This document shows positions 1 to 7,336 of a stretch of 7,693 nt of DNA, one piece after another. Position 1 is the stretch's first letter. Each line of letters begins with the position of its first letter. The notes under the pieces are model-generated. The model ran no database searches, had not been told where the DNA came from, and was given only the letters and a program-made list of their open reading frames with translations. This stretch comes from Actinobacteria bacterium UBA2541. GTDB taxonomy: Bacteria > Actinomycetota > Actinomycetes > Nanopelagicales > Nanopelagicaceae. The stretch spans positions 1 to 7,693 of the forward strand of contig DDMR01000044.1 in assembly GCA_002340925.1 (NCBI GenBank), in the 5' to 3' direction. Made by a program: the position numbers and the translations under genes.

Positions 1-428
1 CCAGAAAGTTGAGCAGGTTTACGATCTTTTAGGTGACCTAGCTCTACAAGCTCAAGGGCCTTCATGACCGTCTCTTTAACATCTTTTATGCCACGTCTGC
101 GCAGTCCAAATGCAACATTTTCAAAGATTGAGAGATGTGGAAAGAGAGCATAGTTCTGAAAAACAGTATTAACGGGACGACTGTATGACTTTAAGTCGGT
201 GATGTTTTTATCACCAATACTTATTGTTCCGCTTGTTGGCTCTTCCAGACCTGCAATCATTCTTAGCGTCGTGGTTTTACCACAACCCGAAGGGCCCAAT
301 AAAGCAAAGAATGAACCCTTTGGGATTGTGAGAGTTAAATCATCAACCGCTTTGAAGTCTCCAAATTCCTTAGTTAGATTTACTAACTTCAGATCACCCT
401 GAACAAATTTTGAGACTTCATCACCCAT
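1..428 (-). CDS. potA: Polyamine-type ABC transporter ATP-binding protein, 3' end cut by window edge
   Basis: This is the N-terminal 142 residues of an ABC ATPase that would energise import of the solute captured by the neighbouring PotD-like protein. It would act at the cytoplasmic face of the membrane. Translating the minus strand from the ATG at 428-426 gives a Walker A motif GPSGCGKTT (residues 45-53), then the Q-loop stretch VFQNYALFPH (Q91) and FENVAFGLR, all typical of the PotA/spermidine-putrescine and related MalK-like importers. The frame runs off the window exactly at the start of the ABC signature (residues 141-142 are LS, followed by GG of the next codon), so Walker B and the C-terminal regulatory domain are outside. 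The start lies only 2 bp after the potD stop codon, with a weak GGA-type ribosome site, so it is surely co-transcribed with potD. Assignment to polyamines rests on potD and the adjacent dehydrogenase; ATPase sequence alone cannot fix the substrate. The + strand reading frame over this stretch is a shadow. Confidence 0.93.
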   Translation of the reverse strand, partial: MGDEVSKFVQGDLKLVNLTKEFGDFKAVDDLTLTIPKGSFFALLGPSGCGKTTTLRMIAGLEEPTSGTISIGDKNITDLKSYSRPVNTVFQNYALFPHLSIFENVAFGLRRRGIKDVKETVMKALELVELGHLKDRKPAQLS

Positions 429-430
429 AC

Positions 431-1630
431 TTAATTTCCACTAGCCATCTGGAATGCCTCAGAGAATTTAACTTCTTCTTCGAAATTCAGTGAACGGAAT
501 ACCGACACCTTAGACAAAGTAGCCTCATCTGGGAATATGAAATTGCTATTGGCAAGCTCTGGATCAATTTTCTCCATCTCAGCCTGCGCCCCAACTACTG
601 GGCAGATGTAATTAACCCAAGCTGCAACTTCAGCAGCGACTTTAGGATCATAGTAATAATCCATTAGCTTTTCTGAGTTTGATTTATTGCTTGATGTAGA
701 TGCGATCATCATATTATCGCTCCAAAGAGTTCCACCAGATTCTGGGATAGCAAATTCGAATTTGTCACCCTCTTCAGCATTTAGAGAGAAGATATCGCCA
801 CTCCAGCCGATAACCGCAATTGCATCACCAATTGCCATATCTTCCAGATAGTCATTTCCTTTAACCTGACGAATAATTCCATCACTAATTTGCTTCTCTA
901 GGAAGTCAATGGCATTCATAAATTGATCTTCAGTGAATGGCTTAGTGATATCAACGCCCTGATACTGAAGGATGATGCCCATGGTGTCGCGCATTTCACT
1001 CAGAACTTCAATTCTGCCTTTATTTTTCTTATCAAATAGTTGTTCTACGGAATTAATTCCACCAGGAACTAGTTCCTTATTCCAACCAAATCCGGCAAAG
1101 CCAGATTGCCAAGTTAGTGATTGTTTGCGGCCAGGATCAAAACCTACATTGCTCAAACTTGGAAGAATATTTCCCTTATTTGGCATATTTGCTTCATCTA
1201 AAGTTTGGGTATATCCCAGGCGTATCCAACGATCTGTCATCCAGTCGGTTAGCGTAACAATGTCATAACCAATATCTTTGCCGAGCTTTAACTGGCCTTG
1301 AACTTTCCCATAAAATTCATCATTATCATTTACATCAACTAAATAATCCACATCAATTCCAGATGATGATATGAAAGCCTCTAAAGTTGGATATGTTCTT
1401 GAACCATTTACGCGCTTTGCATCTAAGTAAGCCGACCAATTTGCCCAACGAACCGTTCCACCTACATCTTCAGCAATTCCGCCTGCCACCTCTTTACTTG
1501 CATCGGCACCACAAGATGCTAAGAGCGTTGCTGCTGAAAGTCCACCAACTCCAGCAAAGAGTGTTCGCCTTGTTAGCTTGGAATTAATAATTGACTTTGC
1601 TTCCGGTGACAGTATGTTTTTTTCTTTCAT
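431..1630 (-). CDS. potD: Polyamine ABC transporter substrate-binding lipoprotein (PotD/PotF-like)
   Basis: 399-residue extracytoplasmic solute-binding protein, probably for putrescine or spermidine. The N-terminus has a long polar region, a twin-arginine-like motif TRRTLF (R21, R22), a short hydrophobic stretch and a lipobox LASC with the predicted lipidated Cys40. It therefore looks like a Tat-type lipoprotein anchored outside the membrane. The mature part follows the PotD pattern: an early aromatic motif ANWSAYL (W65, Y68), YDIVTLTDW (122-130), the EMRDTMG segment (D215), a GWSGD motif (W276, D279), and GGTLWSDNM (W303, D305), which corresponds to the Trp/Asp pair that contacts the polyamine in E. 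coli PotD. The end, with DPKVAAEVAAWVNYICPV, is also characteristic. The ATG start is supported by a GAGGAG ribosome site at 1639-1644, 8 nt upstream. It is followed after 2 bp by potA. Family is confident; exact ligand is inferred from motifs and from patD upstream. Confidence 0.9.
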   Translation of the reverse strand: MKEKNILSPEAKSIINSKLTRRTLFAGVGGLSAATLLASCGADASKEVAGGIAEDVGGTVRWANWSAYLDAKRVNGSRTYPTLEAFISSSGIDVDYLVDVNDNDEFYGKVQGQLKLGKDIGYDIVTLTDWMTDRWIRLGYTQTLDEANMPNKGNILPSLSNVGFDPGRKQSLTWQSGFAGFGWNKELVPGGINSVEQLFDKKNKGRIEVLSEMRDTMGIILQYQGVDITKPFTEDQFMNAIDFLEKQISDGIIRQVKGNDYLEDMAIGDAIAVIGWSGDIFSLNAEEGDKFEFAIPESGGTLWSDNMMIASTSSNKSNSEKLMDYYYDPKVAAEVAAWVNYICPVVGAQAEMEKIDPELANSNFIFPDEATLSKVSVFRSLNFEEEVKFSEAFQMASGN

Positions 1631-1638
1631 GCTCTGGG

Positions 1639-1644
1639 CTCCTC
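1639..1644 (-). promoter_or_regulatory. Ribosome binding site of potD
   Basis: GAGGAG on the minus strand, 8 nt before the ATG at 1630. It is a strong Shine-Dalgarno match, unlike the weak or absent ones of cdsA, rlmN, patD and potA, and fits potD being the first gene of its own transcript. Confidence 0.75.
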
Positions 1645-1657
1645 AAGGGTTTGAATT

Positions 1658-1709
1658 GAACAAATGGTTATGAAATCTCTTATTTAGTTTGCAAGGCTCT
1701 CGAACAAAT
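1658..1709. repeat. Pair of 8-bp direct repeats in the potD leader region
   Basis: GAACAAAT (+ strand) occurs at 1658-1665 and again at 1702-1709, 44 bp apart from start to start, about four helical turns. Both copies lie between the predicted potD promoter and its ribosome site. They could be half-sites for a regulator, but 8-bp AT-rich repeats can arise by chance and no protein is suggested by the sequence. Confidence 0.25.
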
Positions 1710-1735
1710 CTAGGCGAGTCTGAACGAGCGTCATT

Positions 1736-1766
1736 ATTATTGCCTAAACTGAGCAAAAATTGTCAA
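1736..1766 (-). promoter_or_regulatory. Predicted sigma70-type promoter of potD-potA
   Basis: On the minus strand a perfect -35 hexamer TTGACA (1761-1766) is followed by a 19-nt spacer and AATAAT (1736-1741), which matches TATAAT at five of six positions. The spacer is slightly longer than the ideal 17, but the run AATAATAAT offers nearby registers. The -35 begins 9 bp after the patD stop codon, so transcription would start near 1729 and leave a leader of about 100 nt before potD. A weaker alternative, TTGCAA then CATAAC with a 16-nt spacer, lies further down the same intergenic region. I see no clear terminator between patD and this promoter, so read-through from the upstream operon is possible. 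Confidence 0.55.
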
Positions 1767-1775
1767 TTTACTTCC

Positions 1776-3203
1776 CTATATTCCCAAATTAGTCATCACG
1801 TGTTTGATTCGGGTGTAATCCTCGAAGCCATAGCTTGAAAGATCCTTGCCGTAACCAGAGCGCTTAAAGCCACCATGTGGCATTTCCGCGACGATTGGAA
1901 TATGGGTATTTATCCAGACACAACCAAAGTCAAAGGCCTTCGCCATCCGCATGGCACGACCGTGATTGCTGGTCCAGACACTCGAAGCTAGGCCATAAGC
2001 AACGCCATTGGCCATCGCAACCGCTTCGGCTTCATCTTTGAATTTCTGCACCGTAATAACTGGACCAAAGATTTCATTCTGAATCATCTCGTCATCTTGA
2101 CGCAGGCCAGCGATAACAGTTGGGGCGAAGAAATATCCTGGGCGATCCACCTTGCTTCCGCCGGCAACAATCTTGGCATGGCTTGGTGTGCGATCTACAA
2201 AGCCAGATACTCGAGCAAGCTGGTCGGCATTGTTTAGCGCACCGTAAAGCACATCTTCGTCAGGGCTTCCAGTTGCTATGTTGTTCTTTGCCTGCGCGGC
2301 TAGAAGTTCAACAAACTTATCGTAAACACTCTCTTGCACAATTACGCGAGTGGCCGCTGTGCAATCTTGACCAGCATTGAAATATCCAGTTGTTGCAATA
2401 TTTTCAGCAGCAGTTTCAAGATTTGCATCGTCGAAAACGACAACAGGTGCTTTGCCACCAAGTTCAAGGTGAACTCTCTTCAAATCATTTGCTGCAGATT
2501 TAGCAACTTCAATACCAGCGCGAACCGAACCAGTAATTGAAACCATTGCAGGAGTTTGATGTTCTACTAGTGCGCGACCAGTTTCACGATCGCCACAAAT
2601 AACATTGAAGACGCCATTTGGTAAGAATTCCGACATAACTTCAGCCATGAATACTGTTGATGCCGGAGTCGTATCACTTGGCTTTAGAACAACAGTATTT
2701 CCTGCCGCAATTGCCGGGGCCCACTTCCAGACCGCCATCATCATTGGGTAATTCCATGGGGTCACTTGCGCACAAACTCCGATTGGTTCGCGGCGGATAA
2801 ATGAGGTCATTCCACGCATATATTCACCGGCAGATTTACCCTCGAGATTTCGCGCGGCACCTGCAAAGAATCGAATCTGATCCAACATTGGTGGAACTTC
2901 TTCGGATGTTGTCAATGAAACTGGCTTTCCAGTGTTCTCGACTTCAATTGCAATAATCTCTTCACTTCTAGCTTCAAGTGCATCAGCTATTTTATTCAAT
3001 GCGCGCTGACGTTCTGCTGGTGTTGTTTCACGCCATTCGACAAATGCTTTACTTGCAGCGCTTAACGCACTGTCAACATCTGCTGCTCCAGAAACTGGCG
3101 CTGTTGCATATGCAGATCCCGTTGCTGGATTAATAATTTCACTAGTCGCGCCAGACTTTGCTGGCAGGGGTTTTCCATCAATAAAGTTATTTAGCTTTTT
3201 CAT
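1776..3203 (-). CDS. patD: Gamma-aminobutyraldehyde dehydrogenase-like aldehyde dehydrogenase
   Basis: 475-residue NAD(P)-dependent aldehyde dehydrogenase, cytoplasmic, expected to oxidise 4-aminobutanal (from putrescine transamination or oxidation) to GABA. It has the complete ALDH set: PWNYP with N151, VVLKPS with K174, ITGS (223-226), LELGGKAP with general-base E247, GQDCTAATR with nucleophile C281, and NEIFGP with E377. Several blocks resemble E. coli PatD (YdcW) as I recall it: [12 protein letters not shown] (111-122), [11 protein letters not shown] (273-283), and the C-terminal stretch with INTH, EMPHGG and [16 protein letters not shown]. Length matches that family (about 474). The start codon overlaps the rlmN stop as ATGA; a GAGG sits too close (1 nt) to act as a normal ribosome site, so translation is probably coupled to rlmN. 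The neighbouring potD supports a polyamine role. A related betaine- or aminoaldehyde-type substrate remains possible. Confidence 0.9.
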   Translation of the reverse strand: MKKLNNFIDGKPLPAKSGATSEIINPATGSAYATAPVSGAADVDSALSAASKAFVEWRETTPAERQRALNKIADALEARSEEIIAIEVENTGKPVSLTTSEEVPPMLDQIRFFAGAARNLEGKSAGEYMRGMTSFIRREPIGVCAQVTPWNYPMMMAVWKWAPAIAAGNTVVLKPSDTTPASTVFMAEVMSEFLPNGVFNVICGDRETGRALVEHQTPAMVSITGSVRAGIEVAKSAANDLKRVHLELGGKAPVVVFDDANLETAAENIATTGYFNAGQDCTAATRVIVQESVYDKFVELLAAQAKNNIATGSPDEDVLYGALNNADQLARVSGFVDRTPSHAKIVAGGSKVDRPGYFFAPTVIAGLRQDDEMIQNEIFGPVITVQKFKDEAEAVAMANGVAYGLASSVWTSNHGRAMRMAKAFDFGCVWINTHIPIVAEMPHGGFKRSGYGKDLSSYGFEDYTRIKHVMTNLGI

Positions 3204-4315
3204 GCCTCAGAGATTATCTCGGACGCGGCCAATTGACCACATGCCCCATCAATTTCTCGGCCTCTGGTGTCGCGAACGGTGACCGCAACTTTGTAACCTT
3301 CCAGGACTCGAACGAATTCGGCTTCATCCTCGGGTCTTGAGGCGGTCCACTTAGATCCAGGGGTCGGATTTAGCGGGATTAAGTTCACATGAGCATTTCT
3401 ATTCTTTAGAAGACGTCCCAATAAATCTGCCCGCCAAGCTTGATCGTTGATATCTCGAATTAACGCATATTCAATTGAATACCTTCGGCCAGTTTTTGCT
3501 TCATATTTATCAGCGGCGGCCAAAACTTCGCGAACTTTCCACCGCGAATTTATCGGAACCAAGGTGTCTCGCAGTTCATCATCAGGAGTATGTAAGGAAA
3601 CTGCCAGAGTTACTGGGATTCCCTCGTCACAGAGTTTTTCGATTCCATTAACTAAACCAACAGTCGAAAGCGTTACCGAACGAGCACTAATACCAAGACC
3701 ATCTGGTTGTGCCGTTGTTATATTTCGGATCGAACGCATAACCGAGTTGTAATTCGCCATCGGTTCGCCCATGCCCATGAATACAACATTTGAAAGTCGA
3801 GTTTCGCCACCAGGCAATTCGCCCGCTGCGCAGATACGTGCGGCAGCAACTACTTGTGCTGTGATTTCACCAGCCGTTAGGTTGCGAGTTAAGCCGGCCT
3901 GGCCAGTGGCGCAGAACGGACAATTCATTCCACAACCTGCTTGCGATGAAATACATACTGTTGTGCGGTCGGTATATCGCATGAGAACGCTCTCGACCAA
4001 TACGCCATCGTGCAGTCGCCACAAATCCTTACGAGTCTTACCGCTATCTGTAGTCACCGAACGAACCAAGGTGATCAATTTTGGAACGAATTCCTTGGCT
4101 AAAGTTTCGCGCAAATTCTTTGGAATATCGGTCCAGGTATCTGGCTCGTCATTGAAATGCGTAAAGAAATGCACTGCCATTTGATTGGCCCGAAACGCTG
4201 GGATGCCCAATTCAACCGCTCTGGCCTTGCGACCATCTGGATCTAGATCTGAGAAATGTTGTGGTGGTTTAACGCGTTGTTTAGGCTCGTCAAAAACTAA
4301 TTTAATCTCGCTCAT
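3200..4315 (-). CDS. rlmN: Dual-specificity 23S rRNA/tRNA adenine-C2 methyltransferase RlmN
   Basis: 371-residue radical-SAM enzyme that makes 2-methyladenosine at 23S rRNA position 2503 and in certain tRNAs at position 37, tuning peptidyl-transferase fidelity. The cluster-binding motif C128-x3-C132-x2-C135 (CGMNCPFC) is intact, followed by GQAGLTRNL and the GMGEP SAM motif (181-185). The two extra cysteines of the methyl-transfer mechanism are present: C121, seven residues before the cluster as in E. coli C118, and C359 in GACGQL, the methyl-carrying cysteine equivalent to E. coli C355. HxPxx-type substrate elements [11 protein letters not shown] (311-321) are also seen. The start ATG overlaps the cdsA stop (ATGA) without a good ribosome site. 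In Mycobacterium tuberculosis the same gene follows cdsA, so this is conserved actinobacterial order. It is RlmN rather than Cfr because of context and overall motif pattern. Confidence 0.96.
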   Translation of the reverse strand: MSEIKLVFDEPKQRVKPPQHFSDLDPDGRKARAVELGIPAFRANQMAVHFFTHFNDEPDTWTDIPKNLRETLAKEFVPKLITLVRSVTTDSGKTRKDLWRLHDGVLVESVLMRYTDRTTVCISSQAGCGMNCPFCATGQAGLTRNLTAGEITAQVVAAARICAAGELPGGETRLSNVVFMGMGEPMANYNSVMRSIRNITTAQPDGLGISARSVTLSTVGLVNGIEKLCDEGIPVTLAVSLHTPDDELRDTLVPINSRWKVREVLAAADKYEAKTGRRYSIEYALIRDINDQAWRADLLGRLLKNRNAHVNLIPLNPTPGSKWTASRPEDEAEFVRVLEGYKVAVTVRDTRGREIDGACGQLAASEIISEA

Positions 4316-5160
4316 AAATTAAAGTGCTTAATGAATTCGAGAGCGAACCAGACTGCTGGTCCGGTAAATAAAACTGAGTCAATGCGATCAAGAATTCCAC
4401 CATGTCCCGGCAAGATAGTTCCCATATCTTTGATTGAGAGGTCTCGCTTAACCGCTGATTCGATTAAGTCGCCACAGGTTGCAGTAACCACTGCGCCGAG
4501 TCCGATAGCAGCACCGATCCACCAATTGTGGTCGAGTGCAAATTCGAAGACTAGAGCAGAACCAATTGTTGTTGTGATTACTGAACCAATTAGGCCTTCC
4601 CAAGTTTTCTTCGGGCTAATTTGTGGAGCAAGTGGATGCTTGCCAATTAAGACTCCAAAAAGATAGGCGAAGGTGTCGTTGCAGCTGACCAGAACTACCA
4701 AAGTGAAGATACGGGCAAGTCCATCCTTGTCATGAGCCAATAAAAGAATGAAACCACCGAGAAATGCGAGATAGAAAATAGCGAATGCTGCCGCGGTTGA
4801 TTTGCGAACAAAATCTTTTGGATCTCGCAGCAGTATGTAAACCAGAACACAAGGAATCGCAATTGCAATCGCAACTGCTAATCCAGAAACTCGTCCAAAC
4901 CAAGCGGCGGCAAGCAACAGGGTAATTGCAACAGAAATAGCATTATCCGGCAGATCAATTCCACCGGCTCGATAAGCTCGTGTGAGTTCACGACCAGCAA
5001 GCAAAATTGCAACCCACGCAAAAATTGCAAATAGTGGTGGTGCAAATGAAATCGTTAGGAAAACAACTGCAAGGATTGCAAGCGATACCAAGATGGATGG
5101 ACCTAACTTTCGCCCAGCTTTTTTATTTATCGCCTCATTTAGCGAATGAAAGTCATCCAT
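4312..5160 (-). CDS. cdsA: Phosphatidate cytidylyltransferase (CDP-diacylglycerol synthase)
   Basis: 282-residue integral membrane enzyme that converts phosphatidic acid and CTP to CDP-diacylglycerol, the precursor of phosphatidylinositol, phosphatidylglycerol and cardiolipin. The C-terminal family signature is complete at about 235-262: S-x2-KRD, then SIKDMG, then [12 protein letters not shown]. Upstream are NDTFAYLFG (161-169) and SPKKTWEG (182-189), both typical of CdsA. Several hydrophobic segments (roughly residues 22-57, 76-111, 122-142, 150-172, 192-230) fit a multi-spanning protein with a short cytoplasmic N-terminus. The gene begins 3 bp after the frr stop with no strong ribosome site and ends in a 4-bp overlap with rlmN, so it is embedded in the operon and probably translated by coupling. 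Confidence 0.96.
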   Translation of the reverse strand: MDDFHSLNEAINKKAGRKLGPSILVSLAILAVVFLTISFAPPLFAIFAWVAILLAGRELTRAYRAGGIDLPDNAISVAITLLLAAAWFGRVSGLAVAIAIAIPCVLVYILLRDPKDFVRKSTAAAFAIFYLAFLGGFILLLAHDKDGLARIFTLVVLVSCNDTFAYLFGVLIGKHPLAPQISPKKTWEGLIGSVITTTIGSALVFEFALDHNWWIGAAIGLGAVVTATCGDLIESAVKRDLSIKDMGTILPGHGGILDRIDSVLFTGPAVWFALEFIKHFNL

Positions 5161-5163
5161 AAT

Positions 5164-5727
5164 TTAAACTTCGAGAAGTTCGGCTTCCTTATGTTTCAAA
5201 AGCTCATCAATTTTTACTACGTGATCTGAAGTAATCTTCTCTAAATCTTTCTCACCTCGAGCAACATCATCTTTTCCGGCTAGGCCATCTTTCTCTAATT
5301 TCTCCATAGCTTCTTTTGCAGTGCGTCGGATATTGCGAATCGAAACTCGAGACTCTTCCGCTTTAGTGCGCGCTACTTTGATGTAATCCTTACGACGCTC
5401 TTCAGTAAGTTGCGGAAAATTTACTCGAATAACGCCACCATCAGATGCTGGATTTACTCCTAAATCTGATTCGCGAATCGCCTTTTCAATTGCAGCAGAA
5501 GCGCCCTTGTCGAAAGGCGAAACAATTGCCATTCGTGGTTCTGGAACTTGAAATGATGCCAGTTGTGACAGCGGTGTCATAGTGCCGTAGTAGTCAACAA
5601 CTATTTTAGAGAACATCGCAGGATGAGCGCGACCAGTGCGAATTGCGCCAAAATCTTCTTTGGCTACTTCGACAGCTTTATTCATCTTCGAAGTCGCATC
5701 GCTTAGTGCTGTTGAAATGTCGCTCAT
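5164..5727 (-). CDS. frr: Ribosome recycling factor
   Basis: 187-residue cytoplasmic factor that, with EF-G, splits the post-termination ribosome into subunits. Length is standard (about 185). Conserved elements are AIRTGRAHP (28-36) in the first long helix, VDYYGTMTPLSQLA (44-57) in the small second domain, FPQLTEERRKDYIK (104-117), and the basic helix with VSIRNIRRTAKEA (128-140), which carries the arginines that contact rRNA. The charged helical end (DDVARGEKDLEKITSDHV) is as expected. The ATG has a ribosome site AGGGG at 5733-5737, 5 nt upstream, whose first base is the last base of the pyrH stop codon. It follows pyrH by 9 bp, the widely conserved pyrH-frr pair. Confidence 0.97.
   Translation of the reverse strand: MSDISTALSDATSKMNKAVEVAKEDFGAIRTGRAHPAMFSKIVVDYYGTMTPLSQLASFQVPEPRMAIVSPFDKGASAAIEKAIRESDLGVNPASDGGVIRVNFPQLTEERRKDYIKVARTKAEESRVSIRNIRRTAKEAMEKLEKDGLAGKDDVARGEKDLEKITSDHVVKIDELLKHKEAELLEV
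5167..5180 (-). other. Small inverted repeat at the frr end, just before cdsA
   Basis: AACTTC-TC-GAAGTT (minus strand) forms 6-bp arms, more realistically a 5-bp stem with a CTCG loop, plus a possible outer G-U pair. It covers the last frr codons and stop, 6 nt upstream of the cdsA ATG. It has no U-tract and is weak, so it is not called a terminator. It might affect cdsA initiation, but it may simply reflect the coding sequence. Confidence 0.25.
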
Positions 5728-5736
5728 GTGATCCCC

Positions 5737-6453
5737 TTAAGAAACTAACGTTCCGACGCTATCACCGCGGACTGCGCGTGCGATATTGCCCTTATTCTTC
5801 AAATCGAAAACAACAATCGGAAGTTTATTTTCGCGGCACAAGCTAAATGCGGCGGCATCTGCAACTGCAAGTGACTTGGATAGAACATCATCAAAACTTA
5901 TGGTCTGATACTTAACTGCTGAAGGATCCTTCTTAGGATCTGCAGAATAAACACCGTCGACACCACTCTTTGCAAGAAGCAGGGCCTCGGCTGAAACTTC
6001 GAGAGCACGTTGAGCAGCAACGGTGTCAGTTGTGAAGAATGGCATTCCTGCGCCAGCACCAAAAATAACTACGCGACCTTTTTCTAAATGTCGGATTGCG
6101 CGACGTGGGATATATGGTTCGGCAACTTGTCCCATGGTTATTGCGGTTTGAACTCGGGTATCAATACCCTCTTTTTCTAGAAAATCTTGAAGTGCTAAAC
6201 AGTTCATAACTGTTCCGAGCATTCCCATATAGTCGGCGCGAGCGCGATCCATTCCGCGTTGTTGTAGTTCGGCACCACGGAAGTAATTACCGCCACCAAC
6301 AACAATTCCAATTTGAGTTCCACCACGCACTACTTCTGCAATTTGGGATGCAACATCATGAACAACATCGGGATCAACACCGATACCTTTTTCGCCACCA
6401 AAAACTTCGCCAGAAAGTTTAACGAGCACTCTCTTATAACCTTTGCGGGCCAT
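5737..6453 (-). CDS. pyrH: UMP kinase
   Basis: 238-residue amino-acid-kinase-family enzyme that phosphorylates UMP to UDP in pyrimidine nucleotide synthesis; the bacterial enzyme is hexameric and allosterically controlled by GTP and UTP. Visible motifs are KLSGE (12-16), [10 protein letters not shown] (51-60) for UMP/phosphate binding, [11 protein letters not shown] (74-84), [20 protein letters not shown] (117-136), the [13 protein letters not shown] block (138-150), and [15 protein letters not shown] (159-173) in the nucleotide-binding half. Length is normal. The ATG is preceded by AAGGAG at 6463-6468 with 9-nt spacing. A 50-bp gap separates it from tsf, the largest gap within the growth block, but I see neither a convincing terminator nor a strong promoter there. 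Confidence 0.97.
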   Translation of the reverse strand: MARKGYKRVLVKLSGEVFGGEKGIGVDPDVVHDVASQIAEVVRGGTQIGIVVGGGNYFRGAELQQRGMDRARADYMGMLGTVMNCLALQDFLEKEGIDTRVQTAITMGQVAEPYIPRRAIRHLEKGRVVIFGAGAGMPFFTTDTVAAQRALEVSAEALLLAKSGVDGVYSADPKKDPSAVKYQTISFDDVLSKSLAVADAAAFSLCRENKLPIVVFDLKNKGNIARAVRGDSVGTLVS

Positions 6454-6462
6454 ATTTAAGTG

Positions 6463-6468
6463 CTCCTT
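6463..6468 (-). promoter_or_regulatory. Ribosome binding site of pyrH
   Basis: AAGGAG on the minus strand, 9 nt before the ATG at 6453. It sits in the 50-bp tsf-pyrH spacer, which otherwise holds only an 8-bp palindrome (AACTAGTT) and no recognisable terminator or promoter. Confidence 0.7.
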
Positions 6469-6503
6469 ATCTACTATTTCAAACTAGTTCTAATGAGGCG
6501 AGA

Positions 6504-7331
6504 TTACTGTCCAACTCGGAATCGGTGAAATGCCGACACGGCTGTCTTTGCCTCATCTGCGATTTGCTGAACGGTCTTCTTGGCATCTTTAGCGAAGGCT
6601 TGCTCGAGCAAGCTAACTTCCTTAACGAAACCGGTTATACGACCTTCGACAATCTTTGAGATTGATGCCTCTGGCTTACCCTCTGCGCGGGCAGTCTCTT
6701 CAGCAATACGACGCTCGGTCGCAATGCTTTCGGCAGGAATATCTTCGCGACGAACAAATTGTGGCGCGAACGCTGCAATGTGTTGTGCAATATCTTTACC
6801 AGCATCGACTGCTTCCTTAGCAAGCTGAACCAAGACACCAACTTGTGGTGGCAAGTCTGGGCTTGTGCGGTGTAGGTAAAGCGATACCGGAGAACCTTGA
6901 AGAACTGCAACTCGGCGAAGTTCAATCTTCTCACCAAGAGTCGCATTACCTTCATCGATTACTTCCTGAACCGTCTTACCGTTTGCCATCTTTGAAGCGC
7001 TGAACTCTGCAATCCCATCAATTTTACTTGATAGTAAATGTGCAAGTAATTCATTTGCTAGCTCTTGGAATCGATCGCCCTTAGCCACGAAATCTGTTTC
7101 GCAGTTAAGTTCAAGCATCACACCAACATCGCCTTCAGCCTTTGCAAGAACTAAGCCATTTGATGTTGTGCGACCTTCGCGCTTAGTAACGCCTTTTTGC
7201 CCTTTAACGCGGATGATCTCAACGGCCTTGTCGTAATCGCCATTTGCTTCATCCAACGCCTTCTTGCAATCAAGCATTCCGGCAGCTGTTGCTTCACGTA
7301 ATCTTTTTACATCTTCTGCTGTGTAAGCCAA
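6504..7331 (-). CDS. tsf: Translation elongation factor Ts, TTG start
   Basis: 275-residue guanine-nucleotide exchange factor that regenerates EF-Tu-GTP. The N-terminal UBA-like domain (AYTAEDVKRLREATAAGMLDC, from residue 2) and the core motif ETDFVAKGDRFQELA (78-92, containing the EF-Tu-contacting TDFV) are diagnostic. The C-terminal half has DIAQHIAAFAP, RREDIPAE and RITGFVKE as in other actinobacterial EF-Ts. The frame stays open upstream to an ATG at 7415, but those 28 extra residues are polar, unlike any EF-Ts, and overlap the end of rpsB. The TTG at 7331 places the protein start exactly where the family begins and has an AGGAG site at 7342-7346. It lies 5 bp after the rpsB stop. Confidence 0.96.
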   Translation of the reverse strand: MAYTAEDVKRLREATAAGMLDCKKALDEANGDYDKAVEIIRVKGQKGVTKREGRTTSNGLVLAKAEGDVGVMLELNCETDFVAKGDRFQELANELLAHLLSSKIDGIAEFSASKMANGKTVQEVIDEGNATLGEKIELRRVAVLQGSPVSLYLHRTSPDLPPQVGVLVQLAKEAVDAGKDIAQHIAAFAPQFVRREDIPAESIATERRIAEETARAEGKPEASISKIVEGRITGFVKEVSLLEQAFAKDAKKTVQQIADEAKTAVSAFHRFRVGQ

Positions 7332-7336
7332 TTTAA

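Noticed and set aside
199..402. Plus-strand open frame opposite potA
   Set aside because: It lies antisense to a clearly coding ATPase with Walker A and Q-loop motifs, and its translation resembles no family.
3210..3220. Palindrome GAGAT-T-ATCTC (+ strand) just upstream of patD
   Set aside because: Only 5-bp arms with a one-base centre, inside the last rlmN codons; too short for a terminator or confident operator.
3447..4184. Two plus-strand open frames (101 and 137 codons) opposite rlmN
   Set aside because: Both are antisense to conserved RlmN motifs including the cysteine cluster; no ribosome sites or recognisable domains.
6454..6503. Possible promoter for pyrH in the 50-bp tsf-pyrH spacer (TTGAAA-like box)
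   Set aside because: The only downstream AT-rich hexamer at suitable spacing overlaps the start codon region, so no credible -35/-10 pair can be placed.
6635..6955. Minus-strand 106-codon frame inside tsf
   Set aside because: It overlaps the conserved EF-Ts core in another frame; its translation has no family resemblance and looks like a frame shadow.
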